A stretch of 64,000 nucleotides of DNA, from contig JALNZU010000001.1 of assembly GCA_023229245.1 (NCBI GenBank), positions 224,938-288,937 of the forward strand, in the 5' to 3' direction. Below the pieces are notes generated by a model, which was given only the letters and a program-made list of their open reading frames with translations, had not been told where the DNA came from and did no database searches. A program made the translations under genes and the position numbers. How positions within the stretch are numbered: the first letter of the stretch is position 1; each line of letters begins with the position of its first letter. This document shows positions 9,505-19,707 of this stretch, in pieces. Source of the DNA: Bacteroidales bacterium (GTDB taxonomy: Bacteria; Bacteroidota; Bacteroidia; Bacteroidales; F082).

Positions 9505-10122
9505 TTATAATTTGATACCCAGAAAACTCATGAAAGCTATACCCATGAGTCCGGTAATAATAAAAGCGATACCTAATCCACGCAAGGGGGCAGGCACCTT
9601 AGAGTACCGTATTTTCTCGCGTATGGCAGCAATAGCTACTATAGCCAGAAACCATCCTATCCCAGAGCCTAATCCAAATGCGGTTGCCTGGCCTACATTC
9701 AGATAGTCTCTCTCTTGCATAAAAAGTGAGCCACCCAAAATTGCACAGTTTACAGCAATCAATGGCAAGAAAATACCTAAGGAGGTATATAATGCCGGAC
9801 TGAACTTTTCGATCACCATCTCAACTAATTGAACTAAGGAAGCAATGATGGCAATGAATAGTATAAAGCTCAAAAAACTCAGATCAACATCGGCAAAACC
9901 GGCATCTAACCAAGACAGTGCTCCTGGCTTCAACACATACTCATTGAGCAGATAATCGACAGGAACAGTGATAGCTAACACAAAAACAACTGCTATCCCC
10001 AAACCGGCAGAAGTTTGAACGGTTTTTGATACTGCCAGATAGGAACACATCCCCAGGAAGTAGGCAAAAACCATATTATCTACAAAGATGGATTTGACAA
10101 ATATGTTAAAAATCTCTTGCAT
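9505..10122 (-). CDS. nqrE: Na+-translocating NADH:quinone reductase subunit E
   Basis: The 205-residue protein has six predicted membrane helices and NqrE/RnfA features: [16 protein letters not shown] with a membrane cysteine near residue 26, and a second cysteine in [14 protein letters not shown]. The two cysteines of NqrD/NqrE coordinate an intramembrane iron centre. It sits 32 bp upstream of nqrF and 23 bp downstream of nqrD in the operon. Confidence 0.96.
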   Translation of the reverse strand: MQEIFNIFVKSIFVDNMVFAYFLGMCSYLAVSKTVQTSAGLGIAVVFVLAITVPVDYLLNEYVLKPGALSWLDAGFADVDLSFLSFILFIAIIASLVQLVEMVIEKFSPALYTSLGIFLPLIAVNCAILGGSLFMQERDYLNVGQATAFGLGSGIGWFLAIVAIAAIREKIRYSKVPAPLRGLGIAFIITGLMGIAFMSFLGIKL

Positions 10123-10145
10123 CTCACGAAAATTTAATGTTACTC

Positions 10146-10796
10146 TCAGTCTTCAACCAATTCTGGATTACGGGAACGTTGTATCCATATGATGATACCT
10201 ACGATGATAAGAGCCATAGGTGGCAGGATGAAGAATCCATTGTTTTTATATCCAAAATCAAATAAGGCTTGAGGCACTATAGAGTATCCCCAAATGGCAC
10301 CAGAACCGAATAGTTCCCTTGTAAAACCTAATATAATCAGTATCAGGCCATATCCTAATCCGTTGCCTAATCCGTCTAAAAACGAAGGCCAGGGTTTATT
10401 GCTCATTGCAAAAGCCTCAAGGCGTCCCATCAGGATACAGTTGGTTATGATCAATCCTACAAACACTGAGAGTTGTCGACTTACGTCATACACATAGGCT
10501 TTTAATACCTGATCGACTACGATTACCAATGAAGCGATTACTACTAATTGCACTATGATCCGAATTCGAGGCGGGATGCTGTTGCGCATGGCCGAGATAA
10601 TCAGGTTTGAGAACATGGTTACAACGGTTACCGAGACAGCCATTACAAAAGCAGGCTTGAGTTTAGCTGTAACGGCCAAAGCCGAACAAATACCAAGTAC
10701 CTGAACAGTAATGGGATTTTCCATTCCCAATGGGTTTGAGATCAATTTTCTGTTTCGAGCCGAGAACAAAGGCTCTTTTTCATGTTTTGTACTCAT
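10146..10796 (-). CDS. nqrD: Na+-translocating NADH:quinone reductase subunit D
   Basis: The 216-residue multi-spanning protein has [23 protein letters not shown] and [17 protein letters not shown], which are the paired half-helix cysteine motifs of NqrD/RnfE, and [21 protein letters not shown]. With NqrE it forms the intramembrane iron site between the 2Fe-2S of NqrF and the FMNs of NqrC and NqrB. It begins three bases after the nqrC stop. Confidence 0.96.
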   Translation of the reverse strand: MSTKHEKEPLFSARNRKLISNPLGMENPITVQVLGICSALAVTAKLKPAFVMAVSVTVVTMFSNLIISAMRNSIPPRIRIIVQLVVIASLVIVVDQVLKAYVYDVSRQLSVFVGLIITNCILMGRLEAFAMSNKPWPSFLDGLGNGLGYGLILIILGFTRELFGSGAIWGYSIVPQALFDFGYKNNGFFILPPMALIIVGIIIWIQRSRNPELVED

Positions 10797-10799
10797 GGC

Positions 10800-11537
10800 T
10801 TATTCTTGACTTTTGAAATAGGTTACATAACTTTCCAACACATTTTGCAGCATATCATTAACTCCATTGCTGGTAATAGTGCCTCCAGATATGGCGTCGA
10901 CTTTATGTTTCTGCAAATCGGCAGGCAATGAAGCTACACCGCCTTTAACCACTTGTATAGAAGTGAATTTCCCGGTCTCATCGAATATCACTTTGCCCGG
11001 AAATTGATCTTCAAATATAGGTGTTTCAATTTCTGCTCCCAGCCCCGGTGTTTCCGATTTATGCCCAAAAGTTACACCTACTACGGTAATAAAATCGTCT
11101 TTCAGAGCTATATTACCCCATAAAGCACCCCAAAGACCTACACCATGCAAGGGAATGATATAAATATGTTTATCATTCCGTTCGGCAATATAAAGTGGCA
11201 GCTTATACGGTTTGTTAAGACTCTTGTTATAAAGTTCTTCTTTCAGATTGAGTTTAAATGCCATCGAATTCTCTTTCGCATCATCGGTATATTCATCTAT
11301 CAGGTTACCATCCTGATCAATAACGATCATTTGGGTAACATTGTCGTTAAACATCTCAATTGCGTTAGAAGAATTGACATTCTCAAAACCGGCTGCTATC
11401 AATATGCTTTGCATTTTATCCACTGCTTCATTACGGTCTTGCAGTGGCTTGAGCAGCATGGCAGCTGACGATAAAATAGCAGCTACTAATATTACCATGA
11501 TGGCTGCGTATCTTAAAATATATGCATTACTATACAT
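10800..11537 (-). CDS. nqrC: Na+-translocating NADH:quinone reductase subunit C
   Basis: The 245-residue protein has an N-terminal membrane anchor (residues 10-28) and a periplasmic FMN-binding domain. The flavinylation motif DAISGGTITSNGV near residue 217-229 carries the threonine to which ApbE attaches FMN. GLWGALWGNIAL and TPGLGAEI are family blocks. The residue before the acceptor is Gly-Thr (SGGT) rather than Ala-Thr, still within the family's range. The ApbE gene lies at the end of the same cluster. Confidence 0.96.
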   Translation of the reverse strand: MYSNAYILRYAAIMVILVAAILSSAAMLLKPLQDRNEAVDKMQSILIAAGFENVNSSNAIEMFNDNVTQMIVIDQDGNLIDEYTDDAKENSMAFKLNLKEELYNKSLNKPYKLPLYIAERNDKHIYIIPLHGVGLWGALWGNIALKDDFITVVGVTFGHKSETPGLGAEIETPIFEDQFPGKVIFDETGKFTSIQVVKGGVASLPADLQKHKVDAISGGTITSNGVNDMLQNVLESYVTYFKSQE

Positions 11538-11561
11538 GACTTAAATTTTTTCTGGTTAACA

Positions 11562-12707
11562 TTAGACCACTGCTGCTTTGACCCTTTTTAAACGCTTTTT
11601 GATATTAGCTTGTACAACATAATGGTCAATGAGCGGTGCAAACACATTCATCAGCAATATGGCTAACATCATCCCTTCGGGATATGCCGGATTAAACACT
11701 CTGATCAATATTGCCATGACTCCTATCAGGAACCCATATATCAGCTTTCCTTTAGCTGTTTGTGCTGCAGTCACCGGGTCGGTAGCCATAAACACAGCAC
11801 CAAACGCAAAGCCTCCCATCAACAAATGTTGGTAAGCCGGAATATTCATATATTCATTGGCACCCCATAGGTTGAACAACAAACCCATTCCAATTCCACC
11901 GGCTACTACTGATAAAATAATACGCAAGCTTCCAACTCCTGTTATCACTAATACCAGGCCACCAAGTATGATAGCTAAGGTGGAGGTTTCGCCAATGCTC
12001 CCGGGTATAGTACCCATAAACATGGATAAATTAGTCGGGAGCTTATCTACTTCATTTACTAATAAGTGTCCTAAAGGTGTCGCACCAGAGAACGCATCAG
12101 CTTTTTCGGCTATCCATATCTTATCGCCCGACATTTCGCTTGGATACGCAAAAAACATAAAAGCTCTTGCTGTAAGAGCTGGGTTGAGAATATTCATTCC
12201 TGTTCCGCCAAACACCTCCTTGCCAATGATCACAGCAAATGCTGTGGCTAACGCAACCATCCACAATGGCACATCAGGTGGCATTACTAATGGGATGAGG
12301 ATACCGGATACCAAAAAGCCTTCATTAACCTCATGCCCACGCGATTGTGCAAAAGCAAACTCAATAGCCAATCCCACTACATACGAAACTACTAATATTG
12401 GAAGAACCTTAAGCAGTCCAAAACCAATTATAGGCCAGAAATCGTATGCCATTCCGTGAGAAGCATAATGTTGATAACCTACATTCCATATCCCAAAAAG
12501 CAAGGCAGGTATTAAGGATAGTACCACAACTATCATAGTCCGTTTCATGTCGATCGCATCGCGGATATGTGCCCCGCTGGAAGTTACTTTGTTTGGAACG
12601 AACAAAAATGTTTCAAAGGCATCAAAAGTGGAGTGCAGTTTCTCGAAACGTCCGCCTTTGGTAAAGTGCGGCTTTTGTTTGTCAAGAAAATCCCTTAAAA
12701 ATTTCAT
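11562..12707 (-). CDS. nqrB: Na+-translocating NADH:quinone reductase subunit B
   Basis: The 381-residue polytopic protein carries DAFSGATPLGHLL, the second covalent FMN site (threonine in SGAT), and GKEVFGGTGMNILNPALTARAF, a hallmark of NqrB/RnfD. LMGGFAFGAVFMATDPVTA is the riboflavin/Na+ channel region of the family. The subunit holds FMN and riboflavin and forms the sodium path. It has 24 bp to nqrC and 36 bp from nqrA. Confidence 0.97.
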   Translation of the reverse strand: MKFLRDFLDKQKPHFTKGGRFEKLHSTFDAFETFLFVPNKVTSSGAHIRDAIDMKRTMIVVVLSLIPALLFGIWNVGYQHYASHGMAYDFWPIIGFGLLKVLPILVVSYVVGLAIEFAFAQSRGHEVNEGFLVSGILIPLVMPPDVPLWMVALATAFAVIIGKEVFGGTGMNILNPALTARAFMFFAYPSEMSGDKIWIAEKADAFSGATPLGHLLVNEVDKLPTNLSMFMGTIPGSIGETSTLAIILGGLVLVITGVGSLRIILSVVAGGIGMGLLFNLWGANEYMNIPAYQHLLMGGFAFGAVFMATDPVTAAQTAKGKLIYGFLIGVMAILIRVFNPAYPEGMMLAILLMNVFAPLIDHYVVQANIKKRLKRVKAAVV

Positions 12708-12743
12708 TACTTCTTTCAGCTTGTATTAATAAACTCTTTTTCT

Positions 12744-14093
12744 TTAACTCATTTCTTTGCGCATCAGGTCAAGGCCTTTACGAACTATTGACTGTATCTC
12801 GGTCTTAGAAGTATCGACAACTTCGCACAATGCAAAATCTTCTTCATCTACTTCGTATATGCCTAGATTTTCCATCAGGTCAATATCTTCAATCAATATG
12901 GCTTTTATCAGTTGAAGCGGATATATGTCAAAGGGGAACACCTTTTCAAACTCACCTGTCATCACATATGCTCTGAGGCCTCCGTGATAGTTTGTGTCTA
13001 ACCGATATTTGCGATTTTTAAACATAAAAGCAGGGAAGGTGCGCGAGACACTAAATTTTTTAAAACCGGGTAATCCCCATCCCAGGAACTCATAATAGTC
13101 GCCTTCGGGAATAACGGTTACCTGTGTATGATAAAAGCCAACATAACCATCTAACTCAAGTTTATCTCCGGTAAGTACATTTCCACTGATCAGCCGCTTA
13201 TTCACATCTGTTGTGTTGTTGTAGATCAAGGCTTCAATATTCACACCTATCTTAGTTTTGTAATATGCCGGTTGCAGCACCTCCGATCCTGTCAAAGCGA
13301 TAATTCGGCTTGCATCTACTATACCTTTTCTGAAGAGCCGTCCTATTGTGAGGACATCCTGTGGGTATAAATACCACACTATATCTCCTTTGTTGATAGG
13401 GTCAATCCGGCTGATCTGTACTCCAACATTCCCGGTTGGATGAGGCCCTGAGAACTGATTGATAACCACACCCTTGGCATTGGTAAACACGCTGGAATGT
13501 GCTACACCTGCATCTAAGTTGAGATGTATGTTGCCCTTTGTCAGCATTGACAAGGCATCAATACCTGTTTGAAAGTCTTTGTTATTACCGTTTACCACAA
13601 AGTCGATATCAGGTGCAAGGGGAGCAGTGTCAAACGCAGAAATAAAAATAGCTTTAGGTGTATCATCCGGGTTAGCGATGACCGAGTAAGGCCGCTGCCG
13701 TATAAAAGGCCATATCCCGCTTTTGAGGAGCTTATCAATCACTGCTTCACGAGTGAGTTTCTTGGGATTCTCGGCACCAAAGTCAATCGCTTCATCTTTA
13801 CCGTCAGCAGTGATCTTTACTTCTAACAGCATTCGCTTTGGGCCTCGTTTAATTTCTTTGATAACACCACTCACAGGAGAGCAGAAAATAATATTTTCCC
13901 GGTATTTATCCACAAAAATAGGGGTACCTGCTTGAACTGCTTCGCCCTCTTTGACAAGCATTTTTGGGAAAACACCTATAAAATCGATGGGTTTAATGGC
14001 ATATTGATCTGTCGAAAGCTCTTTGAGATTTTTTTCAGCCTCTCCTATCAAATTGATATTCAGGCCTTTTTTAATTTTAATAACGTTTGACAT
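12744..14093 (-). CDS. nqrA: Na+-translocating NADH:quinone reductase subunit A
   Basis: The 449-residue cytoplasmic subunit begins with KIKKGLNINLIGEAEK, carries FSGPHPTGNVGVQI and WYLYPQDVLTIGRLF, and lacks membrane helices. These are NqrA landmarks. NqrA is the peripheral subunit near the quinone site. It is the first gene of the operon; a -7 box lies 39 bp upstream. Confidence 0.97.
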   Translation of the reverse strand: MSNVIKIKKGLNINLIGEAEKNLKELSTDQYAIKPIDFIGVFPKMLVKEGEAVQAGTPIFVDKYRENIIFCSPVSGVIKEIKRGPKRMLLEVKITADGKDEAIDFGAENPKKLTREAVIDKLLKSGIWPFIRQRPYSVIANPDDTPKAIFISAFDTAPLAPDIDFVVNGNNKDFQTGIDALSMLTKGNIHLNLDAGVAHSSVFTNAKGVVINQFSGPHPTGNVGVQISRIDPINKGDIVWYLYPQDVLTIGRLFRKGIVDASRIIALTGSEVLQPAYYKTKIGVNIEALIYNNTTDVNKRLISGNVLTGDKLELDGYVGFYHTQVTVIPEGDYYEFLGWGLPGFKKFSVSRTFPAFMFKNRKYRLDTNYHGGLRAYVMTGEFEKVFPFDIYPLQLIKAILIEDIDLMENLGIYEVDEEDFALCEVVDTSKTEIQSIVRKGLDLMRKEMS

Positions 14094-14131
14094 ATCTACC
14101 TTACTAAATATTTAAATGTTTTGCAAAGAAA

Positions 14132-14139
14132 CAAATTTA
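14132..14139 (-). promoter_or_regulatory. -7 promoter box for nqrABCDEF
   Basis: CAAATTTA on plus is TAAATTTG on minus, a match to TAnnTTTG, 39 bp upstream of the nqrA start. No convincing -33 element was seen. Confidence 0.45.
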
Positions 14140-14323
14140 GTTTTGTATTGTCATCTTTAAAGCACTAAAAATATTCGGGTTGGCATACTATACATATCAT
14201 AAAGCTTGTTGATATATATCAATCTTTGAAGCAAGCCTGTCAAAAATACTCTTAAACAGTCAGAAATTACCCTTGCTTTTTGATCAGCCGTCGTAATATT
14301 TTTCGTTATTTTACACAAAAAAC

Positions 14324-15604
14324 ATGAAAAGCTGTCATCGTATCATTGTCCTTACCAGCCTGCTCTTTGTTCAAGCAACTGTTTTTTCTGATGAATTTCC
14401 TTTTGATTTTGAGGATAAAATATATCAAGAAACGGTTCAAACCGTAGTTTTATATCCGGAAGATGATCCATTGAGTTATCCGCTGATCCAGCTACACGAG
14501 CCCGAGCTTCTACAACTCAAGTTTGATGTGTTGGGTGATATGGCCTATGTGTATCAATACACTATCGTACACTGCACTTTCGATTGGAAACCAAGCAATC
14601 TGCGGGCGATAGAATATATTGAAGGTTTTGAAGACGACCGGATTCTGGACTACCGTTTTTCGCTCAACACCCTTACCCCATACGTGCATTACGACTTTAA
14701 GTTTCCTACCTCCTATTTAAAACCTATATTATCAGGTAATTATCTGTTGGTAGTATATGATGGACAACTTACATCAGAAACTGTTTTATTTACCAAACGT
14801 TTTATGGTTTCCGATCCTGTAGTGGGAATACAGGCCAGCATACCTCAGCATCCGCGCAATCCGGCTTACACCAATACTGCCCAGCAACTTGATGTAGAAA
14901 TACATGCTGCAGGTTTCTTCACAGGCAAGCCAATGCAGGCATTTCAATTGGTCATGATGCAAAACAGCCGGTGGGATAATATAAAATCAGGGCTCAGGCC
15001 CAGTCATACCTATACCGATAAACTCACCTATGAATATATGGATGAAACTGTGTTTGAAGCCGCCAACCAATGGCGTAATTTTGATATGAAAAGCTTTAAA
15101 TATCAGTCGGAGCGTATTGAAAGAATTTTTGTTGAACCCGAATATTATACTGTTCGCCTTTGGGCCGATCAAAGCCGTATAAGAAAAGCCCATTTATCGG
15201 AGCCCGATCTTTTTGGCAGAAAGCTTATCCAGGCACGCCATGATCAGGATACTGATATTGAAGGCGATTATGCTTGGGTAGAATTTTTCCTGAATTATGA
15301 GGCACCACTCACACATGGGGAAATTTATGTGATAGGGGCACTCAATGATGGCTTGATAAACCGCACAAACAGAATGGCTTATAACTACAAGCTGAAGGGA
15401 TATCAGCTTTCACTTTTTCTTAAACAAGGCTATTATAATTATTTATATGCCATACGTGAACCGGAGCAATCGTTTGCTTCTACCGAGCTCACCGAAGGCA
15501 ACCATTGGGACACCCAGAACGAATATCTCATCCTGTTTTATTATAATCAGCCCGGCACAGCCTACGATCAGTTGATTGGCCATAAGATCATATTCTCTCA
15601 TTGA
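14324..15604 (+). CDS. Type IX secretion system plug protein (DUF5103)
   Basis: The 426-residue exported protein has a short signal peptide and the DUF5103 pattern: YPLIQLHEPELLQLKFDVL, then YTIVHCTFDWKPSNL, FPTSYLKPILSGNYLLVVY and a C-terminal NEYLILFYYNQPG. Members of this family were described as the periplasmic plug of the SprA translocon of the type IX secretion system. That agrees with several T9SS cargo proteins in this window. priA starts 11 bp downstream, so the two may share a transcript. Confidence 0.75.
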   Translation: MKSCHRIIVLTSLLFVQATVFSDEFPFDFEDKIYQETVQTVVLYPEDDPLSYPLIQLHEPELLQLKFDVLGDMAYVYQYTIVHCTFDWKPSNLRAIEYIEGFEDDRILDYRFSLNTLTPYVHYDFKFPTSYLKPILSGNYLLVVYDGQLTSETVLFTKRFMVSDPVVGIQASIPQHPRNPAYTNTAQQLDVEIHAAGFFTGKPMQAFQLVMMQNSRWDNIKSGLRPSHTYTDKLTYEYMDETVFEAANQWRNFDMKSFKYQSERIERIFVEPEYYTVRLWADQSRIRKAHLSEPDLFGRKLIQARHDQDTDIEGDYAWVEFFLNYEAPLTHGEIYVIGALNDGLINRTNRMAYNYKLKGYQLSLFLKQGYYNYLYAIREPEQSFASTELTEGNHWDTQNEYLILFYYNQPGTAYDQLIGHKIIFSH

Positions 15605-15614
15605 CCTGTCCTTT

Positions 15615-18107
15615 ATGTCGTCCGAATCGTTTCATCCCTTATTTGCTGATGTGATCGTTCCAGTACCCATTCCGGGTATGTTCACCTATCGTGTACCCAA
15701 AAAGTTAGAAAAAGATGTCATGACAGGGCAAAGAGTAATTGTCCAGTTTGGGGCTAAAAAAATCTATGCCGGAATAATACGACGCATTCACTCTATTCTT
15801 CCATCTGCAACTGCTGTCAAATACATCCTGGATATATTAGATGAGACTGCAATTTTGGGCGAACAACAGTTAGTATTTTGGGACTGGATCTGTCAATATT
15901 ATATGTGCTTTCCCGGTGAGGTGATGACGGCAGCCCTGCCATCAGCGCTCAAGCTATCAAGCAGCTCGGCCATTGGACTACATCCCGGTTTTAGTATTGA
16001 TATGCACGCTCTTTCCGACCATGAATTTCTGATTATTGAAGCACTTGATATTCAGCACAGGCTCACTCTTGATGAAGTAAGCAAGATACTTGGATTCAAA
16101 AAGATCATGCCGTTGGTGAAAACCATGATAGAAAAGTCGTATATCCTGATGGAAGAGACTCTGAATGAACAATATAAGCCTAAGCAGGAACGAGTAGTTT
16201 TAATATCGGAAGAATACAAAGATGAAGAAAAATTGTCGTTGCTAATGGACCAGCTTGGGAAACGGGCATATAAACAAATGGAACTATTGATGGTATATTT
16301 AGCAGAGACCCAGTTTCCACTAAAAAAGGCAAGGGCTGTTCCGGTTGCCACTCTACTGAAGCGTGCCAAAGCGTCTAACAACCAACTCAAAGCTTTAGAA
16401 GATAAAGGTGTTTTTTCTATTGATACTATGACAGTCAGTCGGTTACCTAGCTATACCAGTAGCGTCAGTCCCGATACTATTCAACTCACTCCCCATCAGC
16501 AAGAAGGGTTGGATCAAATTAAGGAGCAGTTTAAATTGCATCAGGTAGTCTTATTACATGGGATCACCTCAAGCGGTAAAACCGAGCTGTATATCAAACT
16601 CATACACGAGGCTATCCAAAACGGGCAACAAGTGTTGTATCTGCTTCCTGAGATAGCCCTTACAACGCAGATCATCGACCGCCTGAAACATTATTTCGGA
16701 GCTGCAATAGGGGTATATCACTCGCGGTACAACGCCAATGAAAAGGTTGAGATATGGAATAAGGTTCTCTCTTCTGAGGCCGACAAATCCTACCAGATTG
16801 TTATAGGACCACGTTCGGCTCTATTCCTTCCTTTCACCCGTCTGGGCCTTATTATCATAGATGAGGAGCATGATCCATCCTACAAACAGGTTGACCCAGC
16901 TCCCCGATATCATGCCCGCGATGCAGCCATCATGCATGCCACATCTTTGGGCGCCAAAGTATTGTTAGGCTCGGCCACACCTGCCTTTGAAAGCTATTTT
17001 AATGCTCAAAGCGGAAAATATGGATATGTTACCCTCACTGAGCGATATGGCAAATTGCAGCTTCCGGAAATTACTATAGTAAATCTAAGAGAAGAGGTCA
17101 GGCGTAAGACTATAAAGTCGCATTTTAGTGCTCCCCTGCTTACCGAAATAAAACACGCACATACCAACAATGAACAGGTCATCCTTTTCCAGAACAGAAG
17201 AGGTTTCTCGTTGCGATTGGAATGCGATATTTGCCATTATGTTCCTCAATGTCGCAACTGCGATGTCAGCTTGATTTATCACAAACATCAAAACATGCTG
17301 CGTTGCCACTATTGCGGATTTGGTATGGCCGTACCCTCTGAATGCCCGCAATGCCATAGTACATCAGTGAAAATGCATGGTTTCGGGACAGAAAAGATTG
17401 AAGAAGAATTAGGACTGATTATGCCCGAGCTGAAGATTGCCCGACTTGACCTGGATACTACCAGAAAAAAATATGGGTTTCAGGAAATATTAGAAGCATT
17501 TGGAAGTGGAAAAACCGATGTATTGGTTGGCACTCAAATGGTAACCAAAGGATTAGACTTTGACAAGGTTAAGATTGTGGGTATTATGAATGCCGATAAT
17601 ATGCTTTCGTATCCTGATTTCAGGGCTTTCGAACGAAGCTTTCAGTTGATGGCACAAGTTAGCGGACGTGCCGGACGAAAAAACGAACAAGGAAAAGTCA
17701 TCATACAAACCTATCAGCCAAACCATGAACTGCTGAAATTTGTGATGGACAACAACTATGAGATGCTGTACAAACAACAACTTATTATTAGAAAACGGTT
17801 TAAATACCCGCCATTTTATAGGCTTATTGAAATCAAACTGAGCCATCGCGATCAGCACCTAATCAACCGGGCAGCCTTTGAACTAGCTAACGAGCTACGG
17901 AAAATATTTAAAAACAACCTGTTAGGACCCGAGTTTCCAATAGTAGCCCGAATAAAAAATCAATATTTCAAACAAATATTAATAAAGTTCCCAAGAAATC
18001 AGTCCGACACAGAAGTAAAATCAATCATAGCCGAAAAGCTTCATTTGTTTCACCTCAATCGGGAGTTTAAATCAGTACGCATATTTGTCAATGTCGATCC
18101 TCAGTAG
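15615..18107 (+). CDS. priA: Primosomal protein N' (replication restart helicase PriA)
   Basis: The ATG at 15615 follows the upstream stop by 11 bases and gives 830 residues, close to the family length. It has the N-terminal PriA fold (FADVIVPVPIPGMFTYRVP), Walker A GITSSGKTELY, DEEHDPSYK Walker B, two zinc-binding clusters totalling eight cysteines (CDICHYVPQCRNCD and CHYCGFGM...CPQCH) and helicase motifs V-VI including GTQMVTKGLDF and QVSGRAGR. It reloads the replisome at stalled forks. An in-frame start at 15576 overlaps the preceding gene and is less likely. Confidence 0.96.
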   Translation: MSSESFHPLFADVIVPVPIPGMFTYRVPKKLEKDVMTGQRVIVQFGAKKIYAGIIRRIHSILPSATAVKYILDILDETAILGEQQLVFWDWICQYYMCFPGEVMTAALPSALKLSSSSAIGLHPGFSIDMHALSDHEFLIIEALDIQHRLTLDEVSKILGFKKIMPLVKTMIEKSYILMEETLNEQYKPKQERVVLISEEYKDEEKLSLLMDQLGKRAYKQMELLMVYLAETQFPLKKARAVPVATLLKRAKASNNQLKALEDKGVFSIDTMTVSRLPSYTSSVSPDTIQLTPHQQEGLDQIKEQFKLHQVVLLHGITSSGKTELYIKLIHEAIQNGQQVLYLLPEIALTTQIIDRLKHYFGAAIGVYHSRYNANEKVEIWNKVLSSEADKSYQIVIGPRSALFLPFTRLGLIIIDEEHDPSYKQVDPAPRYHARDAAIMHATSLGAKVLLGSATPAFESYFNAQSGKYGYVTLTERYGKLQLPEITIVNLREEVRRKTIKSHFSAPLLTEIKHAHTNNEQVILFQNRRGFSLRLECDICHYVPQCRNCDVSLIYHKHQNMLRCHYCGFGMAVPSECPQCHSTSVKMHGFGTEKIEEELGLIMPELKIARLDLDTTRKKYGFQEILEAFGSGKTDVLVGTQMVTKGLDFDKVKIVGIMNADNMLSYPDFRAFERSFQLMAQVSGRAGRKNEQGKVIIQTYQPNHELLKFVMDNNYEMLYKQQLIIRKRFKYPPFYRLIEIKLSHRDQHLINRAAFELANELRKIFKNNLLGPEFPIVARIKNQYFKQILIKFPRNQSDTEVKSIIAEKLHLFHLNREFKSVRIFVNVDPQ

Positions 18108-18148
18108 CATCGCTTATTTCAGGCTGTCTGAGTGTTTTAAAGTATAGG

Positions 18149-18577
18149 TTAATGATACAACTTCAGTTCTTTCTTTTTATAGTTGATCACTGCGTTATAT
18201 TTGTTTAGAATATCGCCTCCTATGACTGCATGGATCAATGGAAGCTCAAGGGTTTGATACGATTGATGCACAAACTGTAAATCAATTATCACTGCATCGT
18301 AGTCCACTATTTCAAGGCTGCCTAATCGCAGCTGTTCTAAACGGGTTGTATGTGTGGGCATGCTATCGGTACCCAATCCGGTAGAAAACTTCCCAATCTC
18401 TGATATATCAGCTGTCTTAACATAATCTAAGATCAGCTTTTTGTCGAATACCGTACGTGATGCTCCAGTATCAATTAAAAATGTTGCAGGATTATAATGA
18501 ATCTCACCCGAAACTATCAGATGAAACCCATCACTTTCGATAGGCAAAATGACTAAAGGAATAATGCTGATTTTCAT
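18149..18577 (-). CDS. Retropepsin-like aspartic protease family protein
   Basis: The ATG at 18577 gives 142 residues. The N-terminal motif TFLIDTGASRTVFD contains the catalytic DTG triad of clan AA aspartic proteases, and the C-terminal half has AVIGGDILNKYNAVINY, the hydrophobic-GG pattern that follows the active site in retropepsin-like bacterial proteins. It is single-domain, so it would act as a dimer. No signal peptide is seen. It lies convergent with priA, 42 bp away. Substrate unknown. Confidence 0.75.
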   Translation of the reverse strand: MKISIIPLVILPIESDGFHLIVSGEIHYNPATFLIDTGASRTVFDKKLILDYVKTADISEIGKFSTGLGTDSMPTHTTRLEQLRLGSLEIVDYDAVIIDLQFVHQSYQTLELPLIHAVIGGDILNKYNAVINYKKKELKLYH

Positions 18578-18721
18578 TTGTTCACAGTATTGCAATTAGC
18601 TGTGGTTAAGCAGCTTCGACACTTATAAATGATAGAACTGTCATATCTTGCCTTACAGTTTTTTCATCCACAATGCAGCGCAGAATTTGATTATAAGATA
18701 GTGTGAGTCAGTTGCATTCCA

Positions 18722-19435
18722 TCAGAAGTTTGGCTTTAGCGCATATTTCTGATAGAAATCATCAATAATTTTCACTGCTTCTTCTGCGGTATCTACTATG
18801 GTAAAAATCTCGAGATCTTCCCGGCCGATGTTTTTTTCCTCTAACATAGTGGTTTGAATCCACGAGAATAGCCCTTCCCAGTATTTTTTGCCTACTATAA
18901 CTATTGGGAATCGCACTAATTTTTGTGTCTGTATCAGTGTGATTGCTTCAAACAGTTCATCCATAGTTCCAAAGCCCCCGGGCAACACTATATAGCCTTG
19001 TGAGTATCTCATAAACATCACTTTACGCACAAAGAAATACTGGTATTCGATATATTTGTCAGGGTCAATGAATGGATTTGGCTTTTGTTCAAATGGGAGG
19101 TCAATATTTACGCCTACTGATTTACCTCCTGCAAAGTGAGCTCCTTTATTGCCGGCTTCCATAATACCCGGGCCACCTCCTGTGATAATACCAAATCCTT
19201 TTTTGGTCAACAGATATGCAATTTCTTCGGTCAGCCGATATGTAGGGTGATCAGATCGGGTTCGTGCCGATCCAAAAATAGCTACACACGGGCCTATACG
19301 GGCAAGTTTTTCAAATCCATCTACAAACTCAGACATAATCTTAAAGACCGACCAGGAATCATGGCTTTTGATCTCATTCCATGTTTTAGGCTTAAAAGCC
19401 CGACGTATCATCTGTTCTTCTTCTCTTTTATCCAT
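18722..19435 (-). CDS. LOG family Rossmann protein (TIGR00730-like)
   Basis: The protein has 237 residues from the ATG at 19435. It holds GGGPGIMEAGNKGAH and the LOG signature LPGGFGTMDELFEAITLIQT (PGGxGTxxE). LOG proteins cleave nucleoside 5'-monophosphates to base and ribose 5-phosphate; many bacterial members have no proven role. An alternative TTG start lies one codon upstream. A TAnnTTTG box is 40 bp upstream. Confidence 0.88.
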   Translation of the reverse strand: MDKREEEQMIRRAFKPKTWNEIKSHDSWSVFKIMSEFVDGFEKLARIGPCVAIFGSARTRSDHPTYRLTEEIAYLLTKKGFGIITGGGPGIMEAGNKGAHFAGGKSVGVNIDLPFEQKPNPFIDPDKYIEYQYFFVRKVMFMRYSQGYIVLPGGFGTMDELFEAITLIQTQKLVRFPIVIVGKKYWEGLFSWIQTTMLEEKNIGREDLEIFTIVDTAEEAVKIIDDFYQKYALKPNF

Positions 19436-19474
19436 CAATAAAAATGTTATAAGGGGTAGTAAGTTTCAATCAGG

Positions 19475-19482
19475 CAAAAGTA
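19475..19482 (-). promoter_or_regulatory. -7 promoter box for the LOG-family gene
   Basis: CAAAAGTA on plus is TACTTTTG on minus, matching TAnnTTTG. Confidence 0.45.
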
Positions 19483-19650
19483 GCTTCGATCATACACTAG
19501 TAAACCTAATGAGCAAAACATTTTCTTGCCTCACTATACATTTTTTGAATCATTGATTCAAAATAACTAAAACGCATTTCATTCTGCTATTATTCAGCAT
19601 GCGTAAGTCATTAAAGGAACGAAAATACATATTTTGCCTTATCAAATGCA

Positions 19651-19688
19651 AAAGGTTATTCCTTTAATTAAAGGAATAACCTTTTTTT
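19651..19688 (-). terminator. Hairpin terminator downstream of trxB
   Basis: A long perfect stem AAAGGTTATTCCTTT / AAAGGAATAACCTTT (19651-19684) lies 20 bp after the trxB stop. The T tract is strong on the plus strand (seven T) and weak on the minus strand. Confidence 0.7.
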
Positions 19689-19707
19689 CTAATAATTTGA
19701 TTTGTCA

